A DNA stretch of 64,000 bases from Nymphaea colorata. Its lineage: Eukaryota > Streptophyta > Magnoliopsida > Nymphaeales > Nymphaeaceae. The notes below the pieces were generated by a model that saw only the letters and a list, made by a program, of their open reading frames with translations, did no database searches and was not told where the DNA came from. Positions 35,637 through 48,140 of the stretch are shown here, in pieces (position 1 is the stretch's first letter; the number at the start of each line of letters is the position of its first letter). The stretch spans positions 742,001 through 806,000 of the forward strand of contig NC_045150.1 of the NCBI RefSeq assembly GCF_008831285.2, read 5' to 3'. A program made the translations under genes and the position numbers.

Positions 35637-36239
35637 TTAGAAAAGTTGGCCATCACCATTTTATCATCACAATCAGCTATGTATTTCTACACTCATAGAT
35701 GCTACACATGTTTCACATCAATAAGCCTCACTGTAATGGAAATTATGAAATATTCAATCGATATTATACTTACCATAACAAAATCATGTGCCTCTAGGTG
35801 GCCTGAGAAATAATTTTTGAAAGGTTAGCGGGCTTTGCCTACACATGGAAAAATGTGTCCACAAACAAAGCATGACAACTTAAAGAAAACATGGTAAGGA
35901 AAAACAAAGAACCATTACTAGAACCTCTGTAAAGTAATATATAGATTGCAAGTGGAACAACCCATCAGGCTGTACAACTTAATTTGGTGCCTCAAGTACA
36001 CTTCACATCTTGTATATTTGATCAGTTTCACTTTTAAAAACACCAAGTAAATTAGCCAACTTTAAGCAATACAACTTAAAAAAAAATGGTTTTAATGGAT
36101 GTAAAAGGACTCCATGCATGTGCACATGGCATAACAAATAACCATTGTGAAAAGCTCAAGTGGCAAAGATAAGGACACCAAATAATAAATAAGTGCTCCT
36201 GCCTCCAAAAAAGAAGTAATTAAAGAAATGAAAACTCAA

Positions 36240-36432
36240 AAAAGGGGAAAAGAGGTCAGTCTTCTCTAATAAGCAAATTTTTCGTAGGAGAAGGTTTACT
36301 TTGAACAATGTTTTTTGGAGACATCGGATCAATGTCATTTCCAATCATTTGTGAGACTTCTTGACAATCTGACCAAAAACTATTTAACAGGTTGCCAACC
36401 ATTTCCTTATCAAAAAAATATCCTAAAGATGA
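36240..36432 (-). other. Exon-like open segment of unknown origin
   Basis: On the minus strand a CATCTTTAG acceptor-like site (36424) opens a frame encoding GYFFDKEMVGNLLNSFWSDC, then a Ser/Pro-rich tail that ends LLIRED before a stop near 36256. The composition looks protein-like but I do not recognise it. Without upstream exons it is either a gene fragment or chance. Confidence 0.2.
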
Positions 36433-36559
36433 TGTCACAATAAGAACAAAAAGAAGAATTTGAGGAGATGTAAAATTTGCAACGAATCATGCAACACACC
36501 ATGAGTGAGCAATGAAAAAAGACAAAACTTGGTCAAATATAACTTTTTATGCACACACC

Positions 36560-36968
36560 TGGTGTTCCCTTGTGTCTAAGAGTCTGCATAGTCCTTTGCT
36601 TCGTTTTGCTATGTACTTCATTTGCTTACGTTGAGTCTTTGCTTATGTTTGTTCACTTATAAGGGAGTACCATCCCACCGGTCCAAGTGTCATGTTTTGG
36701 GATTCTATGTTTTGGGTGATCGACATTGAAATCTTTGTATGCGGCTTGGGTCATCCTATGTAAGCAAGTTGAGATCATTCTCCTTTCTTACCTCTCTCAT
36801 GATGTACAAGTTTTCCAAGATGAATACATTGCGAGATTTCTTTATTCATACTGCTTTCTTTATGCACTTGTTTTCCAAAATGATCTTTGCGCGCCTTTCG
36901 GTGGTTTGAAGGTTGACAGCATTAGGTTCTTGTCGTGCCGCACGGACTGAAGGAGTCATCCTGTGACA
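36560..36968 (+). repeat. Probable Ty3/gypsy 5' LTR (left border unresolved)
   Basis: The segment ends CCTGTGACA at 36968, two bases before a primer-binding site, as a retrotransposon LTR should (CA end). The 5' limit is uncertain; a TG start somewhere between about 36500 and 36650 is expected. No second LTR copy is seen downstream. Confidence 0.45.
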
Positions 36969-36970
36969 AC

Positions 36971-36983
36971 TGGTATCAAGCCC
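36971..36983 (+). other. Primer-binding site, initiator-Met tRNA type
   Basis: TGGTATCAAGCCC closely matches the TGGTATCAGAGC class of plant retrotransposon primer-binding sites. It lies 2 bp after the LTR end and 5' of gag. Confidence 0.7.
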
Positions 36984-38022
36984 ACGTTCGGCTCAATTTA
37001 GGGAAGCGATTAGAGAGTTGGTGTAGAACAACACGTTGGCAATCGTTGATCGCAGAGGACGACCTGGCGACTCAATATAATCTACGAAATGCCAAGGGCA
37101 ATGGAGTAGCCCAGTCCGACGAGATAGGTACATCCCACGTTCAGGAAGATCTGGCCAAAGTGGTGGACAAATTGGTTGCCGACGTAGCTACTCAAGAAGA
37201 AGCGTTGGGCAATGCAACCGAGTCCTTCGAGGAAATGAGGTACAAGATGAAGACCCTGTGGGAACAAATGGTTGATCTTATGGCCATGAATTGGTCACTT
37301 ACTGAAATAGTGACCACACTGCATGCTGAAGTTAAGGAACTTCAGGCAAAGAACCGCATGCTACAACGACAAGTTTCTGTAGGTGGATGTGATGATCGAC
37401 CAGTCAGAGTCGACGTTCAATGGCCCACAAAATACAATGAAAATCCGGATAATCGAGTGATCGACAACTTTTTGTTCCAAGTGGAATATTACTTGGACCT
37501 TCAAGGCATTGTGGGAGATGACCTTCAGGTCAAGACCGCCGCCATGTTACTCGAGGGAGATGCTGCTGCATGGTGGAGACAAAAACTACTTGACATTCAA
37601 AAGGGGATCTGCATAATAGACACTTTTGATTATTTTCAGCGAGAGTTGAAGAATTACTTCATGCCCTTGAATGCGAGACGACATGCCCATCGAATAGTCG
37701 GTGAACTGAAACATACAGGATCTTTGCGAGACTATGTGAGGACCTACCAAAGGCTCATGTTGGATGTACCCGATATGCTGGAACAAGATAAACTAGACTG
37801 GTTTATTCTAGGACTTCAGCCGTGGGCACAATCCGAAGTAGAAAGGTGTAATCCAGAGGCCTTGGAGGATGCTTATGTGATAGCAGAGCGCTTGGCTGAT
37901 ACCCAGCGCAAGAGCTACACTAACACCTTCAAGCCTTCGAAGAAGCCTGACCATGAAGGAAAGAAGGAGGATCAACGGGAACATAAAGGTGAATCAGCGA
38001 CTCAGCTTCAAGTCAAGAAGGT
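36984..38022 (+). pseudogene. Ty3/gypsy gag, truncated before the zinc knuckle
   Basis: The frame is open from inside the LTR (36935) to 38152, but the gag homology covers about 37070-38022. Order of parts: an acidic, coiled-coil-like N-terminal region (LAKVVDKLVADVATQEEAL; AEVKELQAKNRMLQRQV), then the retrotransposon gag domain at about 37460-37860. That domain has FLFQVEYYLDLQGI, AMLLEGDAAAWWRQKL, FDYFQRELKNYFMP and LRDYVRTYQRLML. A Lys/Glu/Ser-rich linker follows (KPSKKPDHEGKKEDQREHKG). Homology stops at about 38022, where unrelated sequence begins, so the CCHC knuckle, protease, RT and integrase are missing. The first in-frame ATG is at 37235, after the likely start, so the native initiator seems lost. 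The 350-codon gag region itself has no stop. Confidence 0.8.
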
Positions 38023-38629
38023 CGAAGTATTTTGCTTTCCCCTTGCTATATATTCTTCCAACTCAAAATCCAACCTCTTCCCATCTATCTTGGAATTTTG
38101 GAGGACAAGACAAAAACCTAAGAGGGAGATAAAGGGAAAGGAATTACCATAACACATGTAAAGGAAAATGTGGTGCCCTAATGTGCTCACCAATTCAAAT
38201 CTAGAAAGCTTTGTTGCTTGCTTTTTAATTTCAGCAAAAACAAAAGTGGTCAATTGGAAAAAGGAGTGGAAGAAACATTTTCCATTCTCCAGCATTTCAA
38301 GAGCTCTCCCTTTAACTATCAGGAGACAGAAAGCCAGAGAGTGCTACTATATGGCAGAAGAGGTCAACTCATCTTGATGGTAAGAGCAAGCGGGAAAGGA
38401 GGAGAGAAGAGAAAAATGGATATGTTTTATGGGTTGAATATGTCATCTTTAGCTTAGATTTATTGTTTTTAAACAAGGATCTCGTAAAGATAGGGGCTGA
38501 GGTGAGAGGAAGGGCAGGAATGCACTTTTCATTGCCATTAGTGCTAGTGCTTTGTATTTTATGTGTTGGGAAATAAGTGTTGGCAATTGACATATTTGGT
38601 GCAGTGTTCATGCCATCTTTTCAAAATGA
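38023..38629. other. Unassigned sequence after the gag break
   Basis: Not gypsy pol and not LINE. The gag frame stays open by chance to 38152. No recognisable motif. Confidence 0.4.
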
Positions 38630-39865
38630 GTGCTAAGGTTTTCAACCACAAGTCAGGAACATCGAGTCCTACTTGTCTAGGGGTATGGAAAGAGTAGATG
38701 CAACAATCATGTGTCTTTTTATTGTTTCTGAAGGTGGGTCATTCCAGAATAATTGAAGAATAATTAAAGAAATGTCCTTGGAGATCTTGATTGAGATTGG
38801 TTAAAATGAGGCCATTTGTAGGGGAATTATGTAACGCCCTAGAGAGACTAATGTCAATTGACTTCCATAGTTAAGTATCTCCTGGTCAAATTGAACAATC
38901 TGCTTTTGATTTTATTTACCATTGGTTGCCATTCTGAACATTTGGTTCTTCTTACTCGCAAGGGAGACCTAAAAAAGTGATCAGCAAAGTGTGAAGTGGA
39001 CAGTTGAAAATAGTCACTACTACATGTTGCAGATCTCCATCTACATTAAACAAGACTATATTGCACTTGCTTTCATTAATAGTGAGACCTGTAACATAGA
39101 GAATACTTTGAGAAGCAATAAGTGGCAAGTCATTTGGTTGATGGTAGGTTAGCCCAAAAATAAGAATACAATCTGCATATTGCATTTAGGCTACAATGAG
39201 AAAAACCAATGTTAGGTGCCCCAATGAAACTTGATTGTGATGCTCGCCGAAATAATATTGCTAATATTTATAAGATAATTTAAAAAACAGAGGAGAAAGT
39301 GAGCATTCATATCTCAATTTGCAGTGCACGTGAAAAGTTTTGGTAGTTCCCCATTAAGTAAGACAGTGACTCTAGCCTAATAGACCAGATCGTCAATCCA
39401 ATGGATACATCTAGACTCAAAGCCTTTGTAAGAAAGCATATCAAATAAGAAGGGTCAGGAAACCGAATCGAATCTTATTAAGATCCAATTTAAGCATAAA
39501 ATATGGGTGACCATTTAGCAATGGTATATTCCATTTCAAAGACAATAATACATGTATCAAACAAGGACCTACCACGAATAAAGGCATGTTGTGAGGGGGA
39601 AATCAATTTTGCCATGTACTTTCTACGTTTGGAAGCAAGCACCTTAGCTACAATGGACAAGACCCAAGGCAGATATGAGATGAAAAAGGAGAGATCACTA
39701 ACGCCTGGTTCCTTGGGAATAAGTGAAATTATGGAGGTGTGAGTAAAAGCAGTGAGCCTTCGGTACAACTCAACAAAAAAATTATATAGATCATCTTTGC
39801 AATAGTCCCAAAAGTGCTTTAAAAAATCAATATGAAACTATCCAACCCCAGTGCTCTCCAATCAA
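38630..39865 (-). mobile_element. Second L1-type LINE relic, reverse transcriptase region
   Basis: On the minus strand 39850-39490 encodes FHIDFLKHFWDYCKDDL, then HTSIISLIPKEPGVSDLSFF and HAFIRGRSLFDTCIIVFE, the ordered RT motifs of plant LINEs. 39185-38952 has MQYADCILIFG, in which the catalytic YADD has become YADC. Frames are broken by stops and the KLD...AFD palm motif is degraded. About 38900-38640 still shows the downstream WNDPPSET...LSIPLDK-like region. The element is older and more decayed than the copy at 29956. Confidence 0.75.
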
Positions 39866-40564
39866 AACAGGGATACAGGGATTTAATTGGAGCAGAATTT
39901 AATTGATGAACAAGTGTTTAAAAATCAGGCTCTCTACTCTATGTTGTTCAAAATGTGAGAGAGAGAGAGACTACAATCAATTAATTAAGAAAATGCATGA
40001 TAAATAGAAGCTCTAAAAGTAGAAATGACATAAGTATGTCTTTGCTTTACTCAAACAAATCACGTTTCATAAATGCAATGTATAGGCAAAGTCATTAGGG
40101 AAATTCATCAACTACCCTTGCTTTTAGTATTAAGAACCCACTTTGCGATTACATATTCATTACTAGTTTATCCTTGTTCAAGAAAAAATAAAACACGTAT
40201 GTATGACTAAACGAAATAGAAAAATAATAATTATAATCAGTGCCTAACCATTAAATAGCAATAACTATATATATTTTCAATTATCCCAATGTTGGACTTA
40301 GTTAAATTAGGTGAAAATTAAAAGTAATTAGTCTCTTTTTGTTTCCCACTAGCCCGTTAACTTACATCCTTTTTTCTTTCCATAACTATTTCCCTTACAT
40401 TAGAATTGATCATTAGATGCTACAGAGGATATTAAGGAACCAACTTTCCCACAATATTCTTCCCATTTTACTACCCATTAAAACTTCTGATCTAAGAGCA
40501 AGGTTTCTGGAGTCTAAGTTTTGCTTAATGGCCTAGGTGCTCTTCAAGCTTTCTCAAACATTTC
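39866..40564. other. No gene recognised
   Basis: AT-rich; a short GA run near 39956. Nothing identifiable. Confidence 0.4.
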
Positions 40565-40787
40565 AACCAGTGGCAGAGATAGAAGTTCTTTTTCTGAGGG
40601 GCACTGACTTGAAAAATCTTAAACCCTTCAAACATATAATGAAATGTTTGAAGGCCACTATACAAACGATTGAGGAGCATCAATAGAAAGGTAAACAAAT
40701 GGTTGGATTCAACTAAAAGGCAAATTAATAATTTTTTGGGACTATACAGACAGCTTCCCACACAAGTCCACATGTGGCTTCACCATT
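40565..40787. mobile_element. Degenerate MITE-like element, CAGTGGCAGA end
   Basis: Starts ACCAGTGGCAGAGATAGAAG, carries GAGGGGCACTGACTTG and ends with CCACATGTGGCTTCACCA. It shares words with 21765-21955 (GAGGGGCACTC, CTTCACCA). No coding sequence. Confidence 0.35.
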
Positions 40788-42645
40788 AGATGAGACAATG
40801 TCTTTATCATGGTGCTGGCATGACACATATGCAGCAACTAGATGGATAAAATACCCATTGTTACAACATACCATGCATTTTTTTGTAAAATTAACTACCT
40901 AGGATGGTGGAGTAGGACCTATGGTCTCAAACATTGGAAATTTATCCATCCTCTTTGATGTACAAGGCAATGAGACAATGAAACTAGATAATAACGGTGA
41001 CAACTCAAATTAAACATGATGGTGTGACCCCTCAATCCATGTTTTTCATGAAACAATACATGTTTCACTGAAAACTTATTGTCAATACATTAGTGTAGCA
41101 AGGATATTGGAATTTATTCTATTCATGATCTTGTTGTGTTCCAACAAAATGCTGTTTCATCTTGGTTGTTTTATTATGTTTGATGTGGAATTTGTTAATG
41201 TCTTGCAAATCTGAAATGGGACTTGTTTTCAATTATTAAAGAAATAGTTGAAGATCTATTTGAACGTGTAATATTAACCTTTTCGATAAATTAGGGAGGC
41301 AAATATTAATTATTGTCCTACATTTTTAACCTCTTTCAAGTTCAATGTTAACTGTCATATAGACATTTTCAGCAAAATGACATGATAAAGAGGAAAGAGT
41401 GCCATATTGTTGAGATCAGCCTAACTCTTTTATCCAGCTTCTCATAAACTTTTGGTTTGTGTAGTTGAATATGATTGTTTGCTTGGTCAACAACATGAAA
41501 TTAACTATGGCTATTTCCAAATATCTCTCGTAGATTTTGTTTCACAAATCTCTAAATTGTCAATTTCTAAGGGTATTGGTTGTGCATTATTTACATAACA
41601 AAATTGATTTTGGTTTTTGGAGTGCTTCAAAAAATGAGTTTTTGTTTCAATGAGATAGAGAAAGGGACTTGTCTATCGGTATGAGGTCTAGTTGTTCTCA
41701 ACACCTTTACTGGGAGTAACCAAATCTGGCCCATTGCTTTGCACATTTCATCATCTTTAAGTGTTATCCTAAGATCCTATATGCATGTGTGCTCAAGTTA
41801 AATTTTTTTCAAAAGATTAAGAAGAATTTTGAAAAATTTAAATGAGGTTTAATTTAAAATGTGGTGCCCTGAGGATAAAATTATGGTCATAGGGGTATTT
41901 AGTAAAATCCAAATGATAGCAACTTTAGAAAAATGAGATTGAAATGTAGAAATGTCCAATAGTTTAAAAAATAAATTGTTCAAAGAGATACTTTCAAGTC
42001 AGTTGAGTTCTTTGAATAATTGTCACTAAAACTCAAATGTAATAGAGAACGCATCATTGAAGATATGACTTAGAGGGACAATGGATATAGTTTGATTAAA
42101 CATAGGGCTAAAAAGGGCAGAGTTTTATAATGTTTGAAAAAGTTTAAAAAGAACAATATTTTGAATATCAAATTTTGAACAGAGGAAGCAAATATAATGA
42201 TTAGGGAAAGTGTTTTCCTTGAATTCTAAGGAAGGATTAAGACTTTACCTTATTTTAGTTGTTTAGTCTTATTTTTTTTAAGATTCAATGGAGTTTCATA
42301 ATTCTATTTTTTTGTTGTGAAGTGATGGTATGTGTTTATGCATGCTCATCCATATTTATGTGAAATAGATATAAAACATTTAAAAAAAAAGCATTTATAC
42401 GGATGATATCAAGTTGATTTTGATCCATGTCGAACGGCAAACTCTCATCTCAATGGTTTGTTTAAAAGTTTAGGTGGGCCATGGATAGGCTAAAAATAAA
42501 GGATTGCGAAGGAGTAAAGGATATATATGTAGTTTGAAAATAAAAACTAACATACTGAATGCAAATTAACATATACATTAAATGTATTTGGGTGCTTTCC
42601 CAGGTTGGCCCAAATCCTCACCATCATAATATACATCTGCAAATC
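40788..42645. other. No gene recognised
   Basis: AT-rich intergenic sequence without a convincing frame. Confidence 0.4.
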
Positions 42646-43440
42646 ATCAAGCCTTCAAGACATAGAGAAAGAAACAAACAATGAGAGAGATAGAAAGAAG
42701 CGAAGGGATGATAGAAAGAGAGAAAAGGAAAGATTAATAAAAGAGATAGAGATCAATAAAGAAAAGATTAATAAAAGAGAGAGAGATCAATAAAAGAAAT
42801 ATTAATAAAATAAAACAAAGAGAGAGATTAATAAAAGAGAGAGGGATAAATTAATAACATAAAGAGAGAGAGATAAATTAATAACATAACTTACGAATAA
42901 TAGAAAAGAAAAAGAGAGAGACACAAATAAAAGAAAGAGAAAAATTAAAAGAGAAAGAGAGAGATCAATAATAGAGATTTTCATAGAGATTAATGAGAGA
43001 GAGAGATAACGAGAGAGAGAGAGAGAGATTTAAAACATAGAGATGGAGAGAGTGATTAATAAAGAAAAATAAAGATTAAAGAAAGTGAACAATAAAGGAA
43101 AAATGAGAGATTAGTTAAGAGAGAGAGAGAGAAGTAAAGAGAAAAATAAAAAGAGGGAGATGTTAAAATGAAAGAATGAGAGGTTAAAAATGAGAAATAA
43201 AAATTGAAAATGAGTGTGAGAAAGAAGTAAAAAAATGGGAGAAAGAAGTTAAAATGAAATAGACACCAATTGAAATGAGAGAGAAAGTTAAACAAAGAGT
43301 GAAAAACAACTTAAGAGAAAGTTAAAAACTGAGTGAAAAACAAGTTAAAAAGAGATAAAAGAGTTAAAAGATAAGGAACGGCAAGTTAACAAACTAGAGA
43401 AATAAGTTTAAATGAGAGGGAGAAAGATTCTAATCAAAAA
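42646..43440. repeat. Purine-rich low-complexity tract, about 0.8 kb
   Basis: The plus strand is almost entirely A and G, with imperfect repetition of GAGAGAGATTAATAAAAGAG and related AAGAGAAAAAT words. The minus strand therefore encodes spurious Leu/Phe/Ser frames (42984-42802, 43295-43056). The tract directly precedes the CACTA TNP2 relic. Confidence 0.9.
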
Positions 43441-43799
43441 ATAAAAATAAGGAGAATGGTTGTCTTTGCCATGTTCCTAGAGCTCCAAGGAGTATCCTTT
43501 GCCCTGGAGACATTTTAAGATGTTCATCGGCTTGCCATGAATTAGAGGGAGAGAAATAGAGATGAATTAAAAGATAAAAAATAGAAAAAAAAAGTAGAGA
43601 CAAAAGGAAAGACTAGAAATGAAGTCTACATATCTTGTCACGATTGATTCAAAGGCTCCTAGAGGGTTGATCCAGCTAGTTGAAGATGTGATTCATGAGT
43701 CCGCCAAAAATACCTTCAAGGTCATCTCCTGTTGGAAATGGATGCTTGATATTTGCCCTAATAACTATATTCTATTAAAAAATGATGAACAATGAAAGA

Positions 43800-46640
43800 T
43801 ACATGTGATAGATGCAGAGCATTGTGATGGAAGAAAAATGAACATGAAAATGAGCAACAAAATATCCACATGTCAAACGATACCTATGAAGAACTTCTGT
43901 TACTTTTCTATTACACCATACTTTCAGAGATTGTTCAGAGTGTCTAGTGTTGCGCAACATATGTCTAATGTTGCGCAACGTAAGACATAGAATAATAAAA
44001 AACGAGTTGTTGATGAAGTGTTGAACCACCTAAAGAGCTAGCTGACCATGCATTCCATGTTGTCACCAGCTGCCCCACCCGCTGAAAGTCTCTCAACCCA
44101 ACATATAGTGCTGCATGAAAGAGTTTTGATGGCATGCACCCACCATTTATAACTTATGCTCTAAATGTACATATAGGTTTAGTAAGTGATGGCTTTAACC
44201 CATTCAAAATTTTGAATTTGAGCTCAATTTCCAACGTCTATTCTATTTCCTTGATTTTATATAATTTGTCAATTTGGATGTGTATGAAGCAACTTTATAT
44301 CTTAGGACCAATGTCTCCAAGCATATATGACAAATGTTTGCCTGTAGTAGTTGTTTGATAAATTGAATATGCTATAGCATGAAGGAGTATGCACATTTGA
44401 CTTTCATAATGGAACAGATGCATGTAACTTTGTTGTGGGCTATGAATGACTTCATAGGATATTCTTATTTGTCAAGATAGAGTACAAAGGGCAACCTAGT
44501 GTGTCCACTTTATTATAGTGATATATGTAGCTACAAACTAAGTACAATAAAAAAATGCATTTTATGAGGCATCGTTGTTAGATGCCTATAACTCATAGGT
44601 TTCAAAAGCCGATCATTTGTTTGATGATACTATGAAAACGAGGCCAGCTCCAATTCCTCTATGGGGTTCTAAATTGTTGCAAAATATGACATTGGCAGAT
44701 GATCATGTGGATGAAAGTTCAAGCTCTAGTGAAAGGTTCACATATAACTGGAAGAAAAGAAGTAATTTTTTACTTTGCTTTATTAAGAGCATAATTTGTT
44801 ATGCCACAATTTAGACATTATGCATGATGAAAAGAATATACATGATAATATCATTGGTATATTGTTAAATCTACACAGCAAATCAAAAATATCATTTAAA
44901 TGTTCTACTAGAATTGAAAGAAATGAACATAAGGCAGCCACTAAATGCTTGTCAGCAGCATAATTCAAAGAGGTGAATACTTCCTCCTATTTGCTACAAC
45001 ATGAGCAGGGAAAAAATGATACCTTTTCTTATGTGTTGAAAAACTTGAAAATTCCAAATGATTATTCAGCCAATATCTCATGCAAAATACAATTATGGAG
45101 ATACAAAATTTCAAACCTAAAGAGCCATGATTGTCATATACTTCTCAAGCAGTCTATTCTTTTGTTCTTATACATGTCATTATCAAAGAAGCTCAATCAC
45201 TTGTTGGTCATAATGAACAATCTTGCAACAATTGGAAGAACAAATTACATTCACATTTTGTCAATTAGAGACAATACTTTTACCAACTTTTTTCAACATC
45301 ATGATACAATTAATAAATTATTTATCAAATGAAGTTTGCTTGGGTGGATCAATACCATAATATCCTATATTCTTTTTATGTACAAAATTATAAATGTAAA
45401 CATATGTTAAGATTTTGTTTTCTATTTTCAACATAGACATGTACTTATTCAAGTTAAAATATTATGTACATAATAAAAGCCAACCAGAAGGTTCTATTGC
45501 AATGAAATATTTGGTGGATAAATGTATGACATTTTGTTCAACATATTATCATGGTATAGAAACAAGATTTAACATGCTGAAAGAAAAACCAAAAAAAAAA
45601 AAAATTGTTGTAGATTCCAAAAATGAAGCCAATGTGGTTCGAGTGAGTCATCAATTAAGCACATCAGAATTGATAACCATAGACATACTAATTAACCAGC
45701 AAGGACATACTTACATACTATTCAATCATAAGGCAGTAAAACCATATATTCAATAAGAACATTCACTTCACATGCATATGTTACGCTGTGTATTACATAT
45801 ATATTCAAAGGGCTAATGTCAGTATTTACTTGCATAGGCAACACTTGAGGTTAGTCAAATATCAATGTTCAAGAAGCCCCCATGACATTGAATATGTTTA
45901 CAAAGCCAAATTTTTAGATCGGTTTGAAGATCATGTATGCCTCTCTCCAACATAAACGCCATTTTGTGGTTAAGTCACAAGTTATATGTCCAACATCACA
46001 AATTCGTAAAAATACATGACAATGAAAGTCAAGAATTACAAAAGACATTATATGGTTGTCTCAATTCCCAAACAAGAATGTGTTCATATATAAAAGATTT
46101 ATATCTAGTGAATTCAGATTTCTTACAAGAGACAAAAATACATATATGAAATACTAGAACAGTGCGTAGTTGTTCATCCACAGACTTCTAGTTATTCGAG
46201 CACAAGAGATAAAATTCTAATATTGCCGAAGTTTTATATTATAGGTAGATAACTGATATTACAAATGCTTGTTATAGCAAGACACTTATATGTTAAATGT
46301 AAATGATACAACGTATTTGCTTCACATTACCGAGGCATTCAAGGAGATGAGTATGGGTTCACATGCGTTAATGCTAACTTCAAATGTAAGAAGTATGAAC
46401 CTTTTGTATTAGCATGTAAGACACAACCTATGGCGGATTTGGTAAACAACGACTGGTGTATTGTCATTAAAATAAGTCCTATTGACGTGTATGATATATT
46501 AGGAGGAGGAATGTTGGAGATAATAATAATTGTGTTATAGAACTACACAACTCATCAAGTGTTGAAGCTGATATCATTGATGATGATATTAATGAGTTAG
46601 GGATAATAAATAGGGAACTGCGGTTTGTAGTTGGCATAGT
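43800..46640 (+). pseudogene. CACTA (En/Spm) TNP2 transposase relic
   Basis: Frame-broken remains of the TNP2 transposase and its C-terminal domains occur in the expected order. 43885-43985: YFSITPYFQRLFRVSSVAQ (the PLIPRLQRLF block). 44134-44340: VSDGFNPFK...ILYNLSIWMCMKQL...ILGPMSP, the most diagnostic TNP2 stretch. 44640-44770: RPAPIPLWGSKLL and YNWKKRSNF. About 45130-45330: the SHDCHILL and LATIGRT-like region. 45400-45570: FKLKYYVHNKSQPEGSIAMKYL...MTFCSTYY, the DUF4218-like block. 46340-46510: FTCVNANFKCKKYEPFVLAC...DWCIVIK, the DUF4216-like block. Stops and shifts rule out function. The order and plus orientation match the TNPA relic that follows. Confidence 0.85.
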
Positions 46641-46779
46641 TTTACAGTTTACCTAGTTACTTGTAAATACATGTCAATTTTTTATTTGATGTATTCATTT
46701 AATGTCTTCTTTGTTTTTCACTATGTATCTCTATCAATTTTTTTGACATTATGTATTTATGTGTTTGTTGTACTTCAAA

Positions 46780-48140
46780 TGACAAGCAGATGATGATTAA
46801 TATCATCGACGTGAGAGATGAGAGCACACAAGAAATTGATGCTTATAATGAAGATTATTCGGGCAATTCATGCACTAATTTTGATATAAGAAATTTTGTA
46901 CAGTAAGGGACTTATTTGTAATAATAGACTCAAATAGATGAACCCCTAGGAAGAAATGTGCAATTGAAAAATGGCCAAAAACATAAGCTTTGCATGAACC
47001 CAATGGGTCAACCAATTGGCCAACAGTGACAATAGCTATTAACATACATCGAAACGCATGCTCAAGACCCCAAGATCACACTTCTGGTTTTTTACGACTT
47101 TGCATTTTTGCCAAAATCATTCAAGGAAGATCTTTGGAGACATGTGCAAGTAATTAATGTATTCGTATTTTTCTATTTGACAATATGAGCGACATCTAAT
47201 GTCATGTTTTATGTTTTCAAAACAAGAAAACTATGAGTTTGAAGAAGTAGAAAGGGTTCCTTTGCAGCACAGGTTGATAATGCATAAATCTTCACATCTT
47301 TGTAGATATTGGACGTATGAGTGTCAAAAAATTCTCAAAATATTTTCTGGCCTAAAAGCATGTCGCACACAATTCAAGTTGAAATGCAATATTCTAATTG
47401 ATCATTGGGCACAAGGTATCTAATATTTTTGTTGAAAATATGTCCAAGGTATGAATACCTCATGTCAAAAATCGTAGTGAACATATGTTGTATATTTTAT
47501 ATGATGTTTGGTGTTGTAGAAAATTAGTGGATACGAGCAAGTGCAATGCAAAAGTACCAACATACTACTAGTACCCAATGTTTCACAAGATTTAAGGCCC
47601 AACAGGTAAATTCTTATTTTAAATTTTAAGAGTTCATGTAGTTGTTATATATTGAACAATGTTATAGACACATTATTTATTCCAATGTACAGTTTGGAGA
47701 AAATGGACCAAAGCCATCATGTGTTAAGGTCTTCATTTCAGCTCAAACTAGCAGTGATGCCAATTATTCTAATCCAGAGTCCAACTATGTCATTGTAAGT
47801 GTCATTGATATGTTTCCTTACTTTCAGGTTTATATACATTGACCATGCATGTTGGCATTTAGTATGAACAACTGAAGGAAAAGGTTGCTAACTTGCATGA
47901 ATTATGAGCATTTGGTGCAGCTGAAAGCAGTGATTTGTTATCCCAGGTGACGGGAGAAGATAAACATGGTCGAGTACAAAAAATGAGGATAGGTGTGAGC
48001 CCTTCACAGTTCTTTGATGGTAGCAGACGAAATAAGGAACTTCATGAAGAACACGCTGAATTGAAGCAAAAAGTCAACGCATTAGAAGCAAGATGTGATA
48101 AGCACGGCTATTGGCTCGCGAAACATTGCCTCACATGACT
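46780..48140 (+). pseudogene. CACTA TNPA/Ptta-type transposase relic
   Basis: Follows TNP2 on the same strand, as in CACTA elements. About 46970-47030 encodes a LCMNPMGQPIGQQ block, then SFKEDLWRHVQ. 47690-47800 encodes GPKPSCVKVFISAQTSSDAN. 47930-48138 encodes SQVTGEDKHGRVQKMRIGVS then PSQFF and a coiled-coil-like tail (ELHEEHAELKQKVNALEARC). G-x-GRV-x-(G)-x-G-x-(T/S)P(S/T)Q is the family's C-terminal signature. Frames are interrupted, so it is a relic. Confidence 0.8.

Noticed and set aside
42802-43295. Leu/Phe/Ser-rich minus-strand frames resembling membrane proteins
   Set aside because: They are the complement of the GA-rich tract; hydrophobicity is a by-product of base composition.
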